NCBI GenBank assembly: GCA_963743705.1
Contig: CAVUQS010000005.1
Coordinates: 372,001 to 436,000, forward strand
From: PALSA-243 sp963743705
GTDB lineage: Bacteria > Acidobacteriota > Terriglobia > Bryobacterales > Bryobacteraceae
Length of the DNA: 64,000 nt
Direction of reading: 5' to 3'
Shown here in pieces: positions 42,275 to 51,998 of the stretch (within the stretch, counting starts at the first letter, position 1; the number at the start of each line of letters is the position of its first letter). Under the pieces are notes generated by a model, which saw nothing but the letters and a program-made list of their open reading frames with translations, had not been told where the DNA came from and ran no database searches. Both the position numbers and the translations under genes were made by a program.

Positions 42275-43822
42275 ATGCGAGACATCATCCTTAACACTGC
42301 TCTCATTCTCGGCGCGTGCCTCTCGCTGCCGGCGCAGGGGCTCGACCCGGCGTGGCTGCTCAATCCGCCCGCCGATACGTGGCCCGGCTATCACGGCGAT
42401 TACTCCGGCCGCCGCCACAGTTCGCTCAAGCAAATCACGCCGGCCAACGTCGAGAATCTCAGCCTCGCCTGGATTCATCAGACGCGCGACAACGCGACGC
42501 TGAAAGCCTCGCCGCTGCTGGTCAACGGCGTCATCTACTTCAGCATTCCCGACAACGTCTGGGCCGTCGACGCGCGCTCGGGACGCGAAGTCTGGCATTA
42601 CAAATACCGCGACAACAAAGGCCTGCACATCGGCTCGCGCGGCGTTTCCATGTGGAAGGACTCGATCTTCTTCATGACGCCCGACGCGCACGTGGTTTGC
42701 CTCAATGCCAAGGATGGCAAGGTGAAATGGGATGTCGAAGTGGCCGATGTGAAGAAGGGCTACTGGAGCAGCATGTCGCCGCTCATCGTGGGCAACCATG
42801 TCCTAACCAGCGCGTCAGGCGATTTCGACAATCTCAGCGGCTTCATCAAATCGCTCGACCCTGAAACCGGCAAGCTGCAGTGGGAGTGGGACAGCACGCC
42901 GCCCGCCGGGACGCCCGGCGCGCCCTCTGGCGGCATGGCATGGATGACCGGCACCTACGACCCGCAGCTCAACCTGATCTACTTCGGCACCGGCAACCCC
43001 ACGCCCGTCCTTACCGGGAAGACCCGTCCCGGCGACGATCTCTATACGTGCAGCATCGTCGCGCTCAATCCCGACACCGGCAAACTCGCGTGGGCCTTCC
43101 AGCCCTCGCCGCATGACACGCACGATTGGGATGCGGTGGAAACGCCAGTTCTTGTCGACGGCGCATTCGGCGGCCAGCAGCGCAAACTGTTGCTCCAGAC
43201 CTCGCGCAACGGCTACTTCTTCGTGCTCGACCGGACTAACGGCAAGAACCTGCTAACCATCCCCTTCGGACCCGTGAACTGGGCCGGTGGAATCGACGAC
43301 AAAGGCCAGCCGATTCCGAACCCTGAGAAGGAGCCCACTCCCGACGGCCGTCTCATCGCGCCGGATGAAGGCGGGCTAACGAATTACCGGTCTCCGAGCT
43401 TCGACGCCAAAACCGGCCTCTTCATCGTCAACGCGCATCCCAGCTACGCCATCTATTTCGCCAAGCCCGCCGACGGAGCTTACGGCTGGGCAGGCGCCGA
43501 TTACGGCGTCTGGGGCAAGGCCGTGTTGGAAGCGATCGACTACCAGACCGGCAAAATCCGTTGGAGCCATGAGCTCGGCTCCGGAGGATCGGGCGCGGGC
43601 GTGCTCACCACCGATTCCGGCCTCATCTTCACCGGGGACGCCGTGGGCAACGTGCTGGCGCTCGAAACCGCCACCGGCAAGCTGCTCTGGCACGCCAATG
43701 GCGGCTCGTCGATGCAAAGCTCGCCGATCACCTATGAGCTCGATGGACGCCAGTACGTGCTCACCAGCACCGGGAGCGTAATGACGGCCTGGGTACTGCC
43801 GCCGAGCGCGTTACGCCGTTAG
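42275..43822 (+). CDS. PQQ-dependent (quinoprotein) alcohol dehydrogenase-type enzyme
   Basis: About 515 residues. Signal peptide (RDIILNTALILGACLSLPAQ), then an eight-bladed PQQ-propeller: WPGYHGDYSGRRHSSLKQI, repeated W-motifs (VSMWKDSIFFMTPDAHVVCLN), GMAWMTGTYDPQLNLIYFGTGNP and DTHDWDAVETPVLV. It oxidises alcohols or sugars in the periplasm with PQQ; no fused heme domain, so electrons likely go to the cytochrome encoded just upstream. The ATG at 42275 is chosen because it gives a proper signal peptide and lies 4 bp after the cytochrome stop. PQQ synthesis genes are not seen in the window. Confidence 0.9.
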   Translation: MRDIILNTALILGACLSLPAQGLDPAWLLNPPADTWPGYHGDYSGRRHSSLKQITPANVENLSLAWIHQTRDNATLKASPLLVNGVIYFSIPDNVWAVDARSGREVWHYKYRDNKGLHIGSRGVSMWKDSIFFMTPDAHVVCLNAKDGKVKWDVEVADVKKGYWSSMSPLIVGNHVLTSASGDFDNLSGFIKSLDPETGKLQWEWDSTPPAGTPGAPSGGMAWMTGTYDPQLNLIYFGTGNPTPVLTGKTRPGDDLYTCSIVALNPDTGKLAWAFQPSPHDTHDWDAVETPVLVDGAFGGQQRKLLLQTSRNGYFFVLDRTNGKNLLTIPFGPVNWAGGIDDKGQPIPNPEKEPTPDGRLIAPDEGGLTNYRSPSFDAKTGLFIVNAHPSYAIYFAKPADGAYGWAGADYGVWGKAVLEAIDYQTGKIRWSHELGSGGSGAGVLTTDSGLIFTGDAVGNVLALETATGKLLWHANGGSSMQSSPITYELDGRQYVLTSTGSVMTAWVLPPSALRR

Positions 43823-43839
43823 GCCGCCCCGCCGGACCG

Positions 43840-45027
43840 TTACCGGAAAAGCTGCGGCGTTAGTTCCGCCAGATAATTGCGCCAATTGCGCCACACGTGC
43901 CCTTCTTCGGAAGGCGCGAACTGGTGCTTGATCTGATGCTTCTCCAGCGCCTCGTGCAGCGCCTCCGAACTGGGAAATAGCCCATCCGCCTTGCCGCAAG
44001 CGATGAAGAAGACCTTCAGCTTCTTGTTGGCGGCGGCCGGCTCGGCAAAGAAATCTCTGAACGCCTCTTCCGGGTTGCCGCGCGCCGCAGCGCTGAACGC
44101 TCCCACCGCGTGGAACGTATCGAGATGTGCGAGGCCGATGCGCAGAGCTTGTCCGCCGCCCATGGAAAGACCGGCGATGGCGCGATCGTCCGGCTTCGCC
44201 GAGACGCGATAGAGCTTCTCGACGTATGGGATCACGTCTTCCAGCAGATCGTTGCCAAACAGGTCATCGGCGTTGGCGGGGCCGCGTCCGGCGGAAGGAA
44301 TCAGCATGACATCGGGCAGCGGCCGCCCATACGGCATGACGACGATCATCGGCTTGGCCTTGCCTGCGGCGATCAGGTTGTCCAGAATCAGGTTCGCGCG
44401 GCCGACGTCCACCCAGCCGGCTTCGGTGTCGCCCGATCCATGCAGCAGGTAAAGCGCGGGCAGCTTCGATTTGCCCTCTTCATAACCTGGCGGCGTGTAG
44501 ACATAGATGCTGCGCGGCGCCTTCACGGTGGCCGAGTGATACCAGTTGATGTGCACGGTTCCGTGCGGCGTCGATTGAATGTCCCAGAGCTCCGGCTTGT
44601 CGCCTGGCACTTCGAACATCGATTCCGACGAGCGGTCGCCCAGTTTCACCATCGGGTTGGCGGGATCGACGCCGGAGACGCCGTCGACATTGAACGTGTA
44701 GTTGTAGACCGCCGGATGGAGCGGGCCCACGGTGATAGTCCAGACGCCGTTTTCATCCTTCGCCATGTCGCGTGCGGCCGAGCGCGGCGGTTGCCCGGGT
44801 TCGGCGGGCGGCGCTGTCAGGAAATCGCCGTTGAGCTTGACGGAGGTCGCGTTGGGCGCTCGCAAACGGAAGAGCACCGTGTGGTCGGCTTGCACTTCAT
44901 AGGATGGCGGTTGCGGCGTCATGCCACGTCCGCCGCGTCCACCGGGAGCGGCGGCGCCTGCCGGGGCGCCATTCTGGGCGAAGGCGGCGCACGCGGCTGC
45001 CGCCAGAACAAACAGGGTTCGTTTCAT
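43840..45027 (-). CDS. Secreted esterase D / feruloyl esterase-type hydrolase with N-terminal Ig-like domain
   Basis: 395 residues. Signal peptide (about 1-17), a Gly/Ala-rich stretch, an E-set/CBM48-like beta-sandwich (about 40-140: VLFRLRAPNATSVKLNGDFL, VWTITVGPLHPAVYNYTFNVDG), then an alpha/beta-hydrolase of family PF00756. The nucleophile is in AIAGLSMGGGQALRIG near residue 293, and the His in SEEGHVWRNWRNYL near the end. Family members cleave feruloyl or acetyl esters on plant polysaccharides, or siderophore esters. It follows the regulatory-domain gene by 9 bp on the same strand and converges on the PQQ dehydrogenase gene. Plant polymer use fits the neighbourhood. Confidence 0.9.
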   Translation of the reverse strand: MKRTLFVLAAAACAAFAQNGAPAGAAAPGGRGGRGMTPQPPSYEVQADHTVLFRLRAPNATSVKLNGDFLTAPPAEPGQPPRSAARDMAKDENGVWTITVGPLHPAVYNYTFNVDGVSGVDPANPMVKLGDRSSESMFEVPGDKPELWDIQSTPHGTVHINWYHSATVKAPRSIYVYTPPGYEEGKSKLPALYLLHGSGDTEAGWVDVGRANLILDNLIAAGKAKPMIVVMPYGRPLPDVMLIPSAGRGPANADDLFGNDLLEDVIPYVEKLYRVSAKPDDRAIAGLSMGGGQALRIGLAHLDTFHAVGAFSAAARGNPEEAFRDFFAEPAAANKKLKVFFIACGKADGLFPSSEALHEALEKHQIKHQFAPSEEGHVWRNWRNYLAELTPQLFR

Positions 45028-45036
45028 GTGTCCTCC

Positions 45037-46719
45037 CTACTTCTCGACTGCCGGTATCAATTGTAGTTGAGCCGTGGCCTTCTGTTTTTCCGTGATCTCC
45101 AGGGTTTGCGCTTTCGATTCGTACGGCTTGCGGAATTCGGCGTCGTACAGAACGGCCTCCACTTCGACGTGCTCCCAGGCGAATAAGTGGTAGCGCCCCG
45201 GTGGGACGCCCGCGAAGTTGAAATGTCCATCGCGGTCGGCTTGGGCGGTGCGCGCAGTGGAAGCCGCGCGATGCGGATCGGCGGGAATCAGCGTAATCGT
45301 CGCGCCCGCGCCGTTCTCCACCGAGCCCTCGATCGCTCCGCCGTTGGCGCTCAGCAGGACGTCCACGTTGGCAGTCGCGCCGCCCGCGGAAAGATCGATG
45401 CCGGAATCGCTGACGTCGCGGCCGCCCCATTCCACCGATTTCACGTAGAGATCCTCCGGCGCTTCGACGTGCAAGCGATAGCTGTTTGGGCCCAGCTCGT
45501 GAAACGCGAATTCGCCATTTTCATTGACCGCCCCGTTGGGATTGACGAAGTCGAAACCAAGCACTACCATGACGCGCGCCTCGTTTACCGAATGCTTCGA
45601 TTCGCCTTCGATGCGCACATGGCCTGTGATGTTCGATGGCGCGACGGGACGAAGCTCGACGTTCTCCAGGTCCGCGCGGGATAACTCCACCTGCAGGCGC
45701 GCGCGATATGTCTGCTTATCTACCTGGCAGCGCGCCACCAGAATATGACTGCCTGACGGAATCGTCCGGAACTCGAACCTGCCGTCGGGCTTCACGCGCC
45801 GGCCGGTGTTTTCCCCATCGTCGCCCATCGCCACCAGATTCCCATCCATGGCGCCGGCGAGGTTAATCACTACTCCTCCGGTGACTCCGCCGACATCGCT
45901 CATGACTCCCGTATCCGGTTGTTCCTCTAAGTCGACAGCGCAACTGCCAGATCCCTCCGGTTTGATCACGCGTCCGCGAATATTAGCGGTAGAGGCGGGA
46001 CGCAGCGCGAAATCGAGCCCGCGCAGTTCCTGTCCGGCCGCAATCGTCACCGGCGCCGCCGCGGCAGCTTCCGTCGCGCCAGGGTAAAAGACAGTGGCGT
46101 AGGCGCCGGTTTCCTCGGCCACGGTGGAAACTTGCGCCGAAGGCGGCGTCGCCCGCAGATAGTATTGGCCAGGCTCGATATCGAACAGACGGAACTCGCC
46201 GGTGGGGTCGCTCTGCGCCCCATTCTGCGCAAGCAGTTTTCTTCCCGACGGCCCGTATCGATAAGTCATGAGCGCGATCTGCACGTCACGCATCGGGTCG
46301 CCATCCTCGTCGCGCACGTGGCCGACGATGACAGCGAGAGGCGTCAGCGAGAGGTCGACCTTGGTGCGCGTGGACCCTGCCGTTAGTTCGAGCGGCGTGC
46401 CCTTCTGTTCTCCCGGCTTCTTCGCGCCATAGCTCTGCGTCTGGAATCCCTGATGATTCGCCGAGACCGAATACACGCCGGGCGCGAGACCGGCCACGGC
46501 GTATTTACCTTGTGAATCGGTGGTTGCGCTGACGCCTTCGCCGCCATCGGGACCCGCGAACATAACGCGCGCCTTACGTACCGGCTGGCCGGTGAGGGAA
46601 TTGACGACGCTTCCCTCCGCCTTGCATTTGCCTGCGGTGTCCTGGGCCGGCGCGAAGCCGCAGAGCGCGAGCGCGGCGATCGCCGCTCCGCACCATATGC
46701 GCCTGCACGCCAGCCCCAC
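45037..46719 (-). CDS. Secreted protein with multiple carboxypeptidase-regulatory-like domains
   Basis: 560 residues. Signal peptide (about 1-27), then four to five tandem beta-sandwich repeats of the carboxypeptidase-regulatory type, each with the SVVNSLTGQPVRKARVMF or RDEDGDPMRDVQIALMT pattern and a GKYAVAGLAPGVYSVSA-type turn. No catalytic residues are visible. Such proteins are common in this phylum and are thought to be surface adhesins or scaffolds; the role is unproven. It starts 11 bp after pckG and precedes the esterase by 9 bp. Co-expression with pckG may only reflect packing. Confidence 0.8.
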   Translation of the reverse strand: MGLACRRIWCGAAIAALALCGFAPAQDTAGKCKAEGSVVNSLTGQPVRKARVMFAGPDGGEGVSATTDSQGKYAVAGLAPGVYSVSANHQGFQTQSYGAKKPGEQKGTPLELTAGSTRTKVDLSLTPLAVIVGHVRDEDGDPMRDVQIALMTYRYGPSGRKLLAQNGAQSDPTGEFRLFDIEPGQYYLRATPPSAQVSTVAEETGAYATVFYPGATEAAAAAPVTIAAGQELRGLDFALRPASTANIRGRVIKPEGSGSCAVDLEEQPDTGVMSDVGGVTGGVVINLAGAMDGNLVAMGDDGENTGRRVKPDGRFEFRTIPSGSHILVARCQVDKQTYRARLQVELSRADLENVELRPVAPSNITGHVRIEGESKHSVNEARVMVVLGFDFVNPNGAVNENGEFAFHELGPNSYRLHVEAPEDLYVKSVEWGGRDVSDSGIDLSAGGATANVDVLLSANGGAIEGSVENGAGATITLIPADPHRAASTARTAQADRDGHFNFAGVPPGRYHLFAWEHVEVEAVLYDAEFRKPYESKAQTLEITEKQKATAQLQLIPAVEK

Positions 46720-46730
46720 GGAGCAACCTC

Positions 46731-48560
46731 CTACAATCTACAGATCAGCAGTTCCCTCTCATAAATCATCTCCGGCGGAAGGTGATCGTGCAAGTTGATG
46801 AGCATCTCTTCCTGCTCCATCACTTCGCTCTTCCAGCTGGCGCGGTCGAAGGCCTGCAGCTCGTCGAACTTCTCGCGTGGGAAATCGAGACCCTTCCAAT
46901 CGATGTCCTCATAGCGTGGCATCCATCCGATGGGCGTCTCGCGGCCTACGGCGCGGCCGCGGGCGCGGTCTACGACCCACTTCAGTACGCGCATATTCTG
47001 GCCGTAACCGGGCCACAGGAATTTGCCTTCGGTGTCCTTGCGGAACCAGTTCACCAGGAAGACGCGCGGCGTCACGGTAAGCGAGCGCTGCATCTTGATC
47101 CAGTGGCGGAAATAATCGCCCATGTGATAGCCGCAGAACGGCAGCATAGCCATCGGATCGCGGCGCACCTTGCCTAAGGCGCCGGCCGCGGCCGCGGTGG
47201 TTTCCGAGCCCATGGTGGCGCCGGCGTAGACGGCCGACGTCCAATTGAAAGCCTGATACACAAGCGGCGTCGTGGTGGCGCGGCGGCCGCCGAAGATCAT
47301 CGCCGAAATCGGCACGCCAGCGGGATCTTCCCACGCCGGGTCGATGGACGGGCACTGCGAGGCCGGCGCGGTGAAGCGTGCGTTGGGATGCGCGGCCTTC
47401 GCGCCTGTCTGCTTGGCAATCTCGGGAGTCCAGACGTTGCCCTTCCAATCGAGACATTCGGCGGGCGGCTCGTCCGTCATGCCCTCCCACCACACGCCGC
47501 CCTCGGGCGTAAGCGCGGTGTTGGTGAAAATGCTGTTCTTGGCCAGCGTCGCCATCGCGTTGGGGTTGGTCTTTTTCGACGTACCGGGGGCCACGCCGAA
47601 GAAACCGGCCTCCGGATTGATCGCGCGCAGTTGTCCATCGGGACCGGGCTTGATCCACGCGATATCGTCGCCGACAGTCCACACCTTCCAGCCTTCGAAA
47701 CCGTGCGGCGGAATCAGCATCGCGAGGTTGGTCTTGCCGCAAGCGCTCGGGAATGCCGCCGTTACATACGTCTTTTCGCCGTGTGGATTTTCGATGCCGA
47801 CGATCAGCATGTGCTCCGCCAGCCAGCCTTCATCGCGCGCGAGGTTCGATGCGATGCGCAATGCCAGACACTTCTTACCTAACAGGGCGTTGCCGCCATA
47901 ACCCGAACCGTAGGACCAAATCTCGCGCGTTTCGGGAAAATGCACGATGTATTTTTCCGGATTGCACGGCCACGGAACGTCCTTCTGTCCCGGCGCCAGC
48001 GGCGCGCCCACGCTATGGATGCACGGCACCACGCGTTTCCGGTCGGCGTCGATCTCTTGAAATACCTTGACGCCAATGCGCGCCATGATGCGCATGTTGA
48101 CGACTACATAAGGCGAATCGGTAAGCTGCACGCCGATGCGCGCCATCGGGGAATCAATCGGGCCCATGCTGAAGGGAAGCACGTACATCGTGCGCCCTTC
48201 CATGCTTCCGTTGAAAAGCTCCTTCAGCTTGCGGCGCATCTCGAACGGCTCCATCCAGTTGTTGGTGGGGCCGGCGTTGTCTTTGGAAAGAGAGCAAATG
48301 AAAGTGCGATCTTCGACGCGCGCCACATCGCCCGCGTCCGACCGGGCGTAATAACATCCCGGCCAAAGATCTTCGTTGAGCTTGGTAAACGTGCCGGCGG
48401 CGACCATTTGGCCGCACAGCAGGTCGTATTCTTCTTTGGATCCATCCACCCAGTGGATGGCTGCCGGGCGAGTTAATTTAGCGATCTTTTCCACCCAGCG
48501 GAGCAAGTGAGCGTTTGTTGCGAGGGGCACTGCGGGATCGCGACTTGGCATAAATGCCAT
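46731..48560 (-). CDS. pckG: Phosphoenolpyruvate carboxykinase (GTP)
   Basis: Converts oxaloacetate and GTP to phosphoenolpyruvate, the first committed step of gluconeogenesis. 609 residues, normal for the GTP-dependent class. Signatures: the kinase-1 loop FPSACGKTNLAM at 270-281, GDDIAWIKPGPDGQLRAINPE (metal and nucleotide site), FGVAPGTSKKTNP, and ISAMIFGGRRATTTPLVYQ. ATG at 48560 is 36 bp after the PBP1 stop, so it is probably in the same transcript as the penicillin-binding protein. It is followed by the regulatory-domain gene. Confidence 0.96.
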   Translation of the reverse strand: MAFMPSRDPAVPLATNAHLLRWVEKIAKLTRPAAIHWVDGSKEEYDLLCGQMVAAGTFTKLNEDLWPGCYYARSDAGDVARVEDRTFICSLSKDNAGPTNNWMEPFEMRRKLKELFNGSMEGRTMYVLPFSMGPIDSPMARIGVQLTDSPYVVVNMRIMARIGVKVFQEIDADRKRVVPCIHSVGAPLAPGQKDVPWPCNPEKYIVHFPETREIWSYGSGYGGNALLGKKCLALRIASNLARDEGWLAEHMLIVGIENPHGEKTYVTAAFPSACGKTNLAMLIPPHGFEGWKVWTVGDDIAWIKPGPDGQLRAINPEAGFFGVAPGTSKKTNPNAMATLAKNSIFTNTALTPEGGVWWEGMTDEPPAECLDWKGNVWTPEIAKQTGAKAAHPNARFTAPASQCPSIDPAWEDPAGVPISAMIFGGRRATTTPLVYQAFNWTSAVYAGATMGSETTAAAAGALGKVRRDPMAMLPFCGYHMGDYFRHWIKMQRSLTVTPRVFLVNWFRKDTEGKFLWPGYGQNMRVLKWVVDRARGRAVGRETPIGWMPRYEDIDWKGLDFPREKFDELQAFDRASWKSEVMEQEEMLINLHDHLPPEMIYERELLICRL

Positions 48561-48596
48561 GGTACGACAGTGCGCCGCCGCAGTGTCTTGGATGGG

Positions 48597-51173
48597 CTAT
48601 TGGCCACCCTGTTTTTTCGTTGTTCCGGTCGGCCCTGAGGGGGCTGGGGGAGGGATGGCGGGCACGGGCGTCGAAGGCGTGGCGGGCACGGGTGGCGGGG
48701 CTGCGGCGGGCGTGGAGACCGTAGGCGTGACCGGCGTGGCCGCCGGAGGCGTGGTTGGCGTGGAGACGGGCATTACTGCACCGGCCGCGTCGGGGTCCGC
48801 GGGGTCAAACACGCGATCGGCATTGGTGACAGCGCCGCCGTGCAAGGGGCATTGCTGAGCGGGCTCGGCGCCTTCGATAAATACTTCGGAATGCGTGCGC
48901 GGGCACCATGCGGTGGCAATGCCGCCGCTATCCGAGCAGATCGAGACGGAGACCACCCCCGAGGGGCGCGTAAACTGGCGCGCGTCTTTGTATTGCGGCA
49001 ATTGCGCAGCGCGCTTCATAAATTCCGCCCAGATCGGCAGCGCCGAGTGCGCGCCTTCGAGATCCAAATCGCGATTGTCGTCGAACCCCACCCAGACCAC
49101 GCACAGCAACTCGGACGTGAATCCGGCGAACCAGCCGTCTCGCGACGTGCCGGTCTTTCCCGCGGCAGGCTGATGGAAGCCATAGCTCCCTACGCTCGCC
49201 CCCGTTCCGCTGCGCAGCACTTCCTGCAGCATGTTGACCATCAGGTAGGCCACCCGCGGATCGAGGGCCGAACGGGCGTCTACGCGGTGCTGGTAGATGG
49301 GCGTTCCATCGGCGGCGCGCACCAGCGCGAGCGTAGTCGGGGTAACGCGCATGCCCTGATTGGCGAACATCGTATAAGCGCCCGCGATCTCGAGCGGGGT
49401 GGCCTCGTAGGCTCCCAGCGCTACTGCGGGCGTAGCCTTGATGTTGTCGTTCAACCCGGCGCGGCGCGCCATCGCCACAACTTTGTCGTACCCCACGCGC
49501 TGCGCCAGGCTTACGGTCGCGACGTTCAAGGAGTGCGCCAGCGCGGTGCGCAGCGTGACCGAGCCCATATAGCCGTGCTTGAAATTGGCGGGCTGATAGG
49601 TGCGGCCGCTGAACGCAAACGTGGTCGGCTCGTCATTCAGGATGGTGGCAGGCGTGAAAATGTGCGGTCCGCCTTCGATCGCCGTGTCGAGCGCCGCCGC
49701 GTAAACGAACGGCTTAAACGAAGATCCGGGCTGGCGCATGGCGAGGGCATGGTTCAACTGGCTTGACCCGTAATCCCGCCCTCCGACCAGCGCCTTGACC
49801 TCGCCGGTGTGCGGATCGAGCGCGATCAGCGCCACTTGCGGCTGGCCAACTGGAATGGGATCGCGCGACCTCTGACCTTTCAGCCGGTGGTCTACGGCCT
49901 CCATCCCAATGGCGACCGCCTGTTCGGCGGCCTTCTGCAGGTCGGCGTCGAGCGTGGTGTAGATGTAGCGGGTCTGCTTTTCGTGGTCGTCCAGTTTGGC
50001 CTGCAGCTCGTTATTCATCACGTCGACGAAATATTCGTTCTGCATGTGCCCGGTGCTTCCGGGCGTGATTCTCACGGGGCTGGCAACGGCGGCTTGATAT
50101 TCTTCGGGCATCAAGTAGTGGTTCTCACGCATGAGCCCGAGGACGATGTCGCGCCGTTCTTTGGCGCGCTGAGGGTACCGAAACGGGTTGAAGTAGCTGG
50201 GGCGTTGCACCAGACCCGCCAGCAGCGCGGCTTCCGCGACGTTGACCTGGCTGAGGTCCTTGCCGAAAAAAAGATGCGCGCCTTCGCCGAATCCATGGAC
50301 GCTGAAGGGGCCGCTGCGGCCAAGATAAACCTCGTTGGCGTAATCTTCGAAGATCTGCTTCTTGGTCAGCTTGCTCTCAAGACGCATGGCGATCAGGACT
50401 TCGGCGATCTTACGCTTCCAGCGCTTGTCGGAATCGAGAAAGAATCCGCGCGCCAACTGCATGGTGAGAGTCGAGGCGCCTTGTTCCTTGTGGCCGCTGC
50501 GCAGGTCGATATAGGCCGCTTTCAGGATGCGCAGGCCGTCAAACCCGGTGTGCTGAAAGAAGTGCTTGTCCTCGGCGGAGACCACGGCGTGAATCAAGCT
50601 GGGCGGCAAATCGCTGAAGCGCTGCAGGCTGCGGCGTTCGCGCCGGCTGGAAAGATTGCCGATCAACTGCGGGCCGATGGAGATGCGCTGCCGCGCGGTG
50701 TTATCGGCCAGCGAAACGATGCGCGTGATCACACCGTTCGAGAACTCGATCATGGCGGGCTCGCCGCCGCCGAACGCTCCGCGGCCCGGATAGAACTCGA
50801 TGCGTTTCGCCAGCCCATTGCGCGCCTCGAACCAACCCAGCGGGTTGTCGCGCGAACTGGTGTATCCGTTGCGGCGCAACTCCGTGACCAGGCTGGCGGC
50901 GGAAATGGCATCGCCGACCGCGATTTCGCGCGGCGCGCCGAAGATGGTCACGGTGTCCGAGAAGGCGCCGCCCTTGAGGCGGTTATCGATCCTTCCGGCA
51001 TAGTGCCAATAGAAGATGCCCAGGGTGACGACGGCGAGACCAAAAACGGCCATCGCGCTATAAAGCAACGCGCGCGGGACTTTACGGTCGAAGAATAAAG
51101 GGGGATCCGGCCGAGCGCTGGGCTGCGGGTCTTTCGCGGCTGTTGGGCCTAGGCTTTCGTCCGATGTCGGCAT
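48597..51173 (-). CDS. Class A penicillin-binding protein (PBP1-type)
   Basis: About 858 residues. Single membrane helix near residues 38-60, a PBP1B-like UB2H domain (about 75-160), a GT51 glycosyltransferase (about 190-360: VVSAEDKHFFQHTGFD, GASTLTMQLARG) and a transpeptidase (about 440-710) with SSFK in PGSSFKPFVYAAALD, SLN in AHSLNVATV and KTG in AAGKTGTSRD. The tail from about 800 is Pro/Thr/Ala-rich. It polymerises and crosslinks peptidoglycan at the inner membrane. The ATG at 51173 is preferred over 51194 because it gives the compact cytoplasmic N-terminus. It precedes pckG by 36 bp. Confidence 0.94.
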   Translation of the reverse strand: MPTSDESLGPTAAKDPQPSARPDPPLFFDRKVPRALLYSAMAVFGLAVVTLGIFYWHYAGRIDNRLKGGAFSDTVTIFGAPREIAVGDAISAASLVTELRRNGYTSSRDNPLGWFEARNGLAKRIEFYPGRGAFGGGEPAMIEFSNGVITRIVSLADNTARQRISIGPQLIGNLSSRRERRSLQRFSDLPPSLIHAVVSAEDKHFFQHTGFDGLRILKAAYIDLRSGHKEQGASTLTMQLARGFFLDSDKRWKRKIAEVLIAMRLESKLTKKQIFEDYANEVYLGRSGPFSVHGFGEGAHLFFGKDLSQVNVAEAALLAGLVQRPSYFNPFRYPQRAKERRDIVLGLMRENHYLMPEEYQAAVASPVRITPGSTGHMQNEYFVDVMNNELQAKLDDHEKQTRYIYTTLDADLQKAAEQAVAIGMEAVDHRLKGQRSRDPIPVGQPQVALIALDPHTGEVKALVGGRDYGSSQLNHALAMRQPGSSFKPFVYAAALDTAIEGGPHIFTPATILNDEPTTFAFSGRTYQPANFKHGYMGSVTLRTALAHSLNVATVSLAQRVGYDKVVAMARRAGLNDNIKATPAVALGAYEATPLEIAGAYTMFANQGMRVTPTTLALVRAADGTPIYQHRVDARSALDPRVAYLMVNMLQEVLRSGTGASVGSYGFHQPAAGKTGTSRDGWFAGFTSELLCVVWVGFDDNRDLDLEGAHSALPIWAEFMKRAAQLPQYKDARQFTRPSGVVSVSICSDSGGIATAWCPRTHSEVFIEGAEPAQQCPLHGGAVTNADRVFDPADPDAAGAVMPVSTPTTPPAATPVTPTVSTPAAAPPPVPATPSTPVPAIPPPAPSGPTGTTKKQGGQ

Positions 51174-51246
51174 AGCCGACCGGATGAACTGCAACTAGAG
51201 AGCCAAGCTGGCCGGATCAGGGGCAGATAGCTGGAAATTGAACTAA

Positions 51247-51438
51247 CTAAGCGGCTTTCTGTACTTTGCCGGAACGGAGACAAGACGTACAGACACGCAG
51301 TTTACGCGCGGCGCCGTTCACAAGTGCGCGAACGGATTGCAAATTTACATTCCAGCGGCGTTTAGTGACATTGTGCGCGTGGCTGATCTTGCTCCCAAAC
51401 TGGGGGCCTTTGCCACACACTTCGCATACTCGAGCCAT
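51247..51438 (-). CDS. rpmB: 50S ribosomal protein L28
   Basis: 63 residues, the usual L28 length. Zinc-ribbon type with both CxxC pairs (RVCEVCGKGP and LRVCTSCLRSG), plus the family segment SHAHNVTKRRWNVNLQSVRA. The ATG at 51438 has AGGAG 10 bp upstream. An upstream in-frame extension to 51540 is unlikely to be used. It has its own promoter at 51469-51497 and lies 74 bp from the PBP1 gene. Confidence 0.95.
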   Translation of the reverse strand: MARVCEVCGKGPQFGSKISHAHNVTKRRWNVNLQSVRALVNGAARKLRVCTSCLRSGKVQKAA

Positions 51439-51468
51439 AACAAATCTCTCCTGATAAACGGAAGTCCA

Positions 51469-51497
51469 ATTATAACAAACAGGTTTTGCTCCAGCAA
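51469..51497 (-). promoter_or_regulatory. Sigma-70-type promoter of rpmB
   Basis: On the minus strand TTGCTG (51492-51497) and TATAAT (51469-51474) are separated by 17 bp. The start of transcription would fall near 51462, a leader of about 24 bases that includes the AGGAG ribosome-binding site. Confidence 0.6.
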
Positions 51498-51572
51498 CCG
51501 AACCCGAATTTCCAAACGTAACGAGCTCAACAAATGGCATGAGGTTTGCATGTTCACAAAACGGGAGGCGCG

Positions 51573-51989
51573 ATGCAAGGAAACGAAACCATCCTGGTCG
51601 TCGAAGATGTCGACGACATTCGCCGCCTGGTTTGCGGCGTACTCTCGTTGCAGGGATACCGCTGCCTTTCGGCGCCCGACGGAGTCGACGCGCTGGAATT
51701 GATCGAAACCGGTCCGGAACCGCCCCAACTTGTACTTTCCGACGTGGTGATGCCGAGAATGAAGGGCGACGAACTGGCTCAACACATCGCCAAGATTCGC
51801 CCGGAGATTCGCATCCTGCTCATGTCAGGGTTCGCGGCCGATCCGTTGATTCGCACCTTCGAACGCACGCCATCGATCTTCCTGGCCAAACCATTCACCG
51901 CTACGGCCCTGTGCACGAAAGTGCGGCAGACCCTGGACCGCCCGTGGACCGGGTGGCCCGATCTCAATTCAGGTCCCGGGCGGAAGTAG
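51573..51989 (+). CDS. CheY-like single-domain response regulator
   Basis: 138 residues, one receiver domain: ETILVVEDVDDIRRLV with the acidic pocket, the phospho-acceptor Asp in LVLSDVVMPRMKGDEL, the Ser of LLMSGF, and the conserved Lys in FLAKPFTATAL. No output domain; the C-terminal ~20 residues are unstructured. It would receive phosphate from a sensor kinase or hybrid kinase elsewhere, since none is nearby. ATG 51573 is chosen because GGGAGG precedes it by 4 bp. It is divergent from rpmB. Confidence 0.88.
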   Translation: MQGNETILVVEDVDDIRRLVCGVLSLQGYRCLSAPDGVDALELIETGPEPPQLVLSDVVMPRMKGDELAQHIAKIRPEIRILLMSGFAADPLIRTFERTPSIFLAKPFTATALCTKVRQTLDRPWTGWPDLNSGPGRK

Positions 51990-51998
51990 CGCGCGCAA

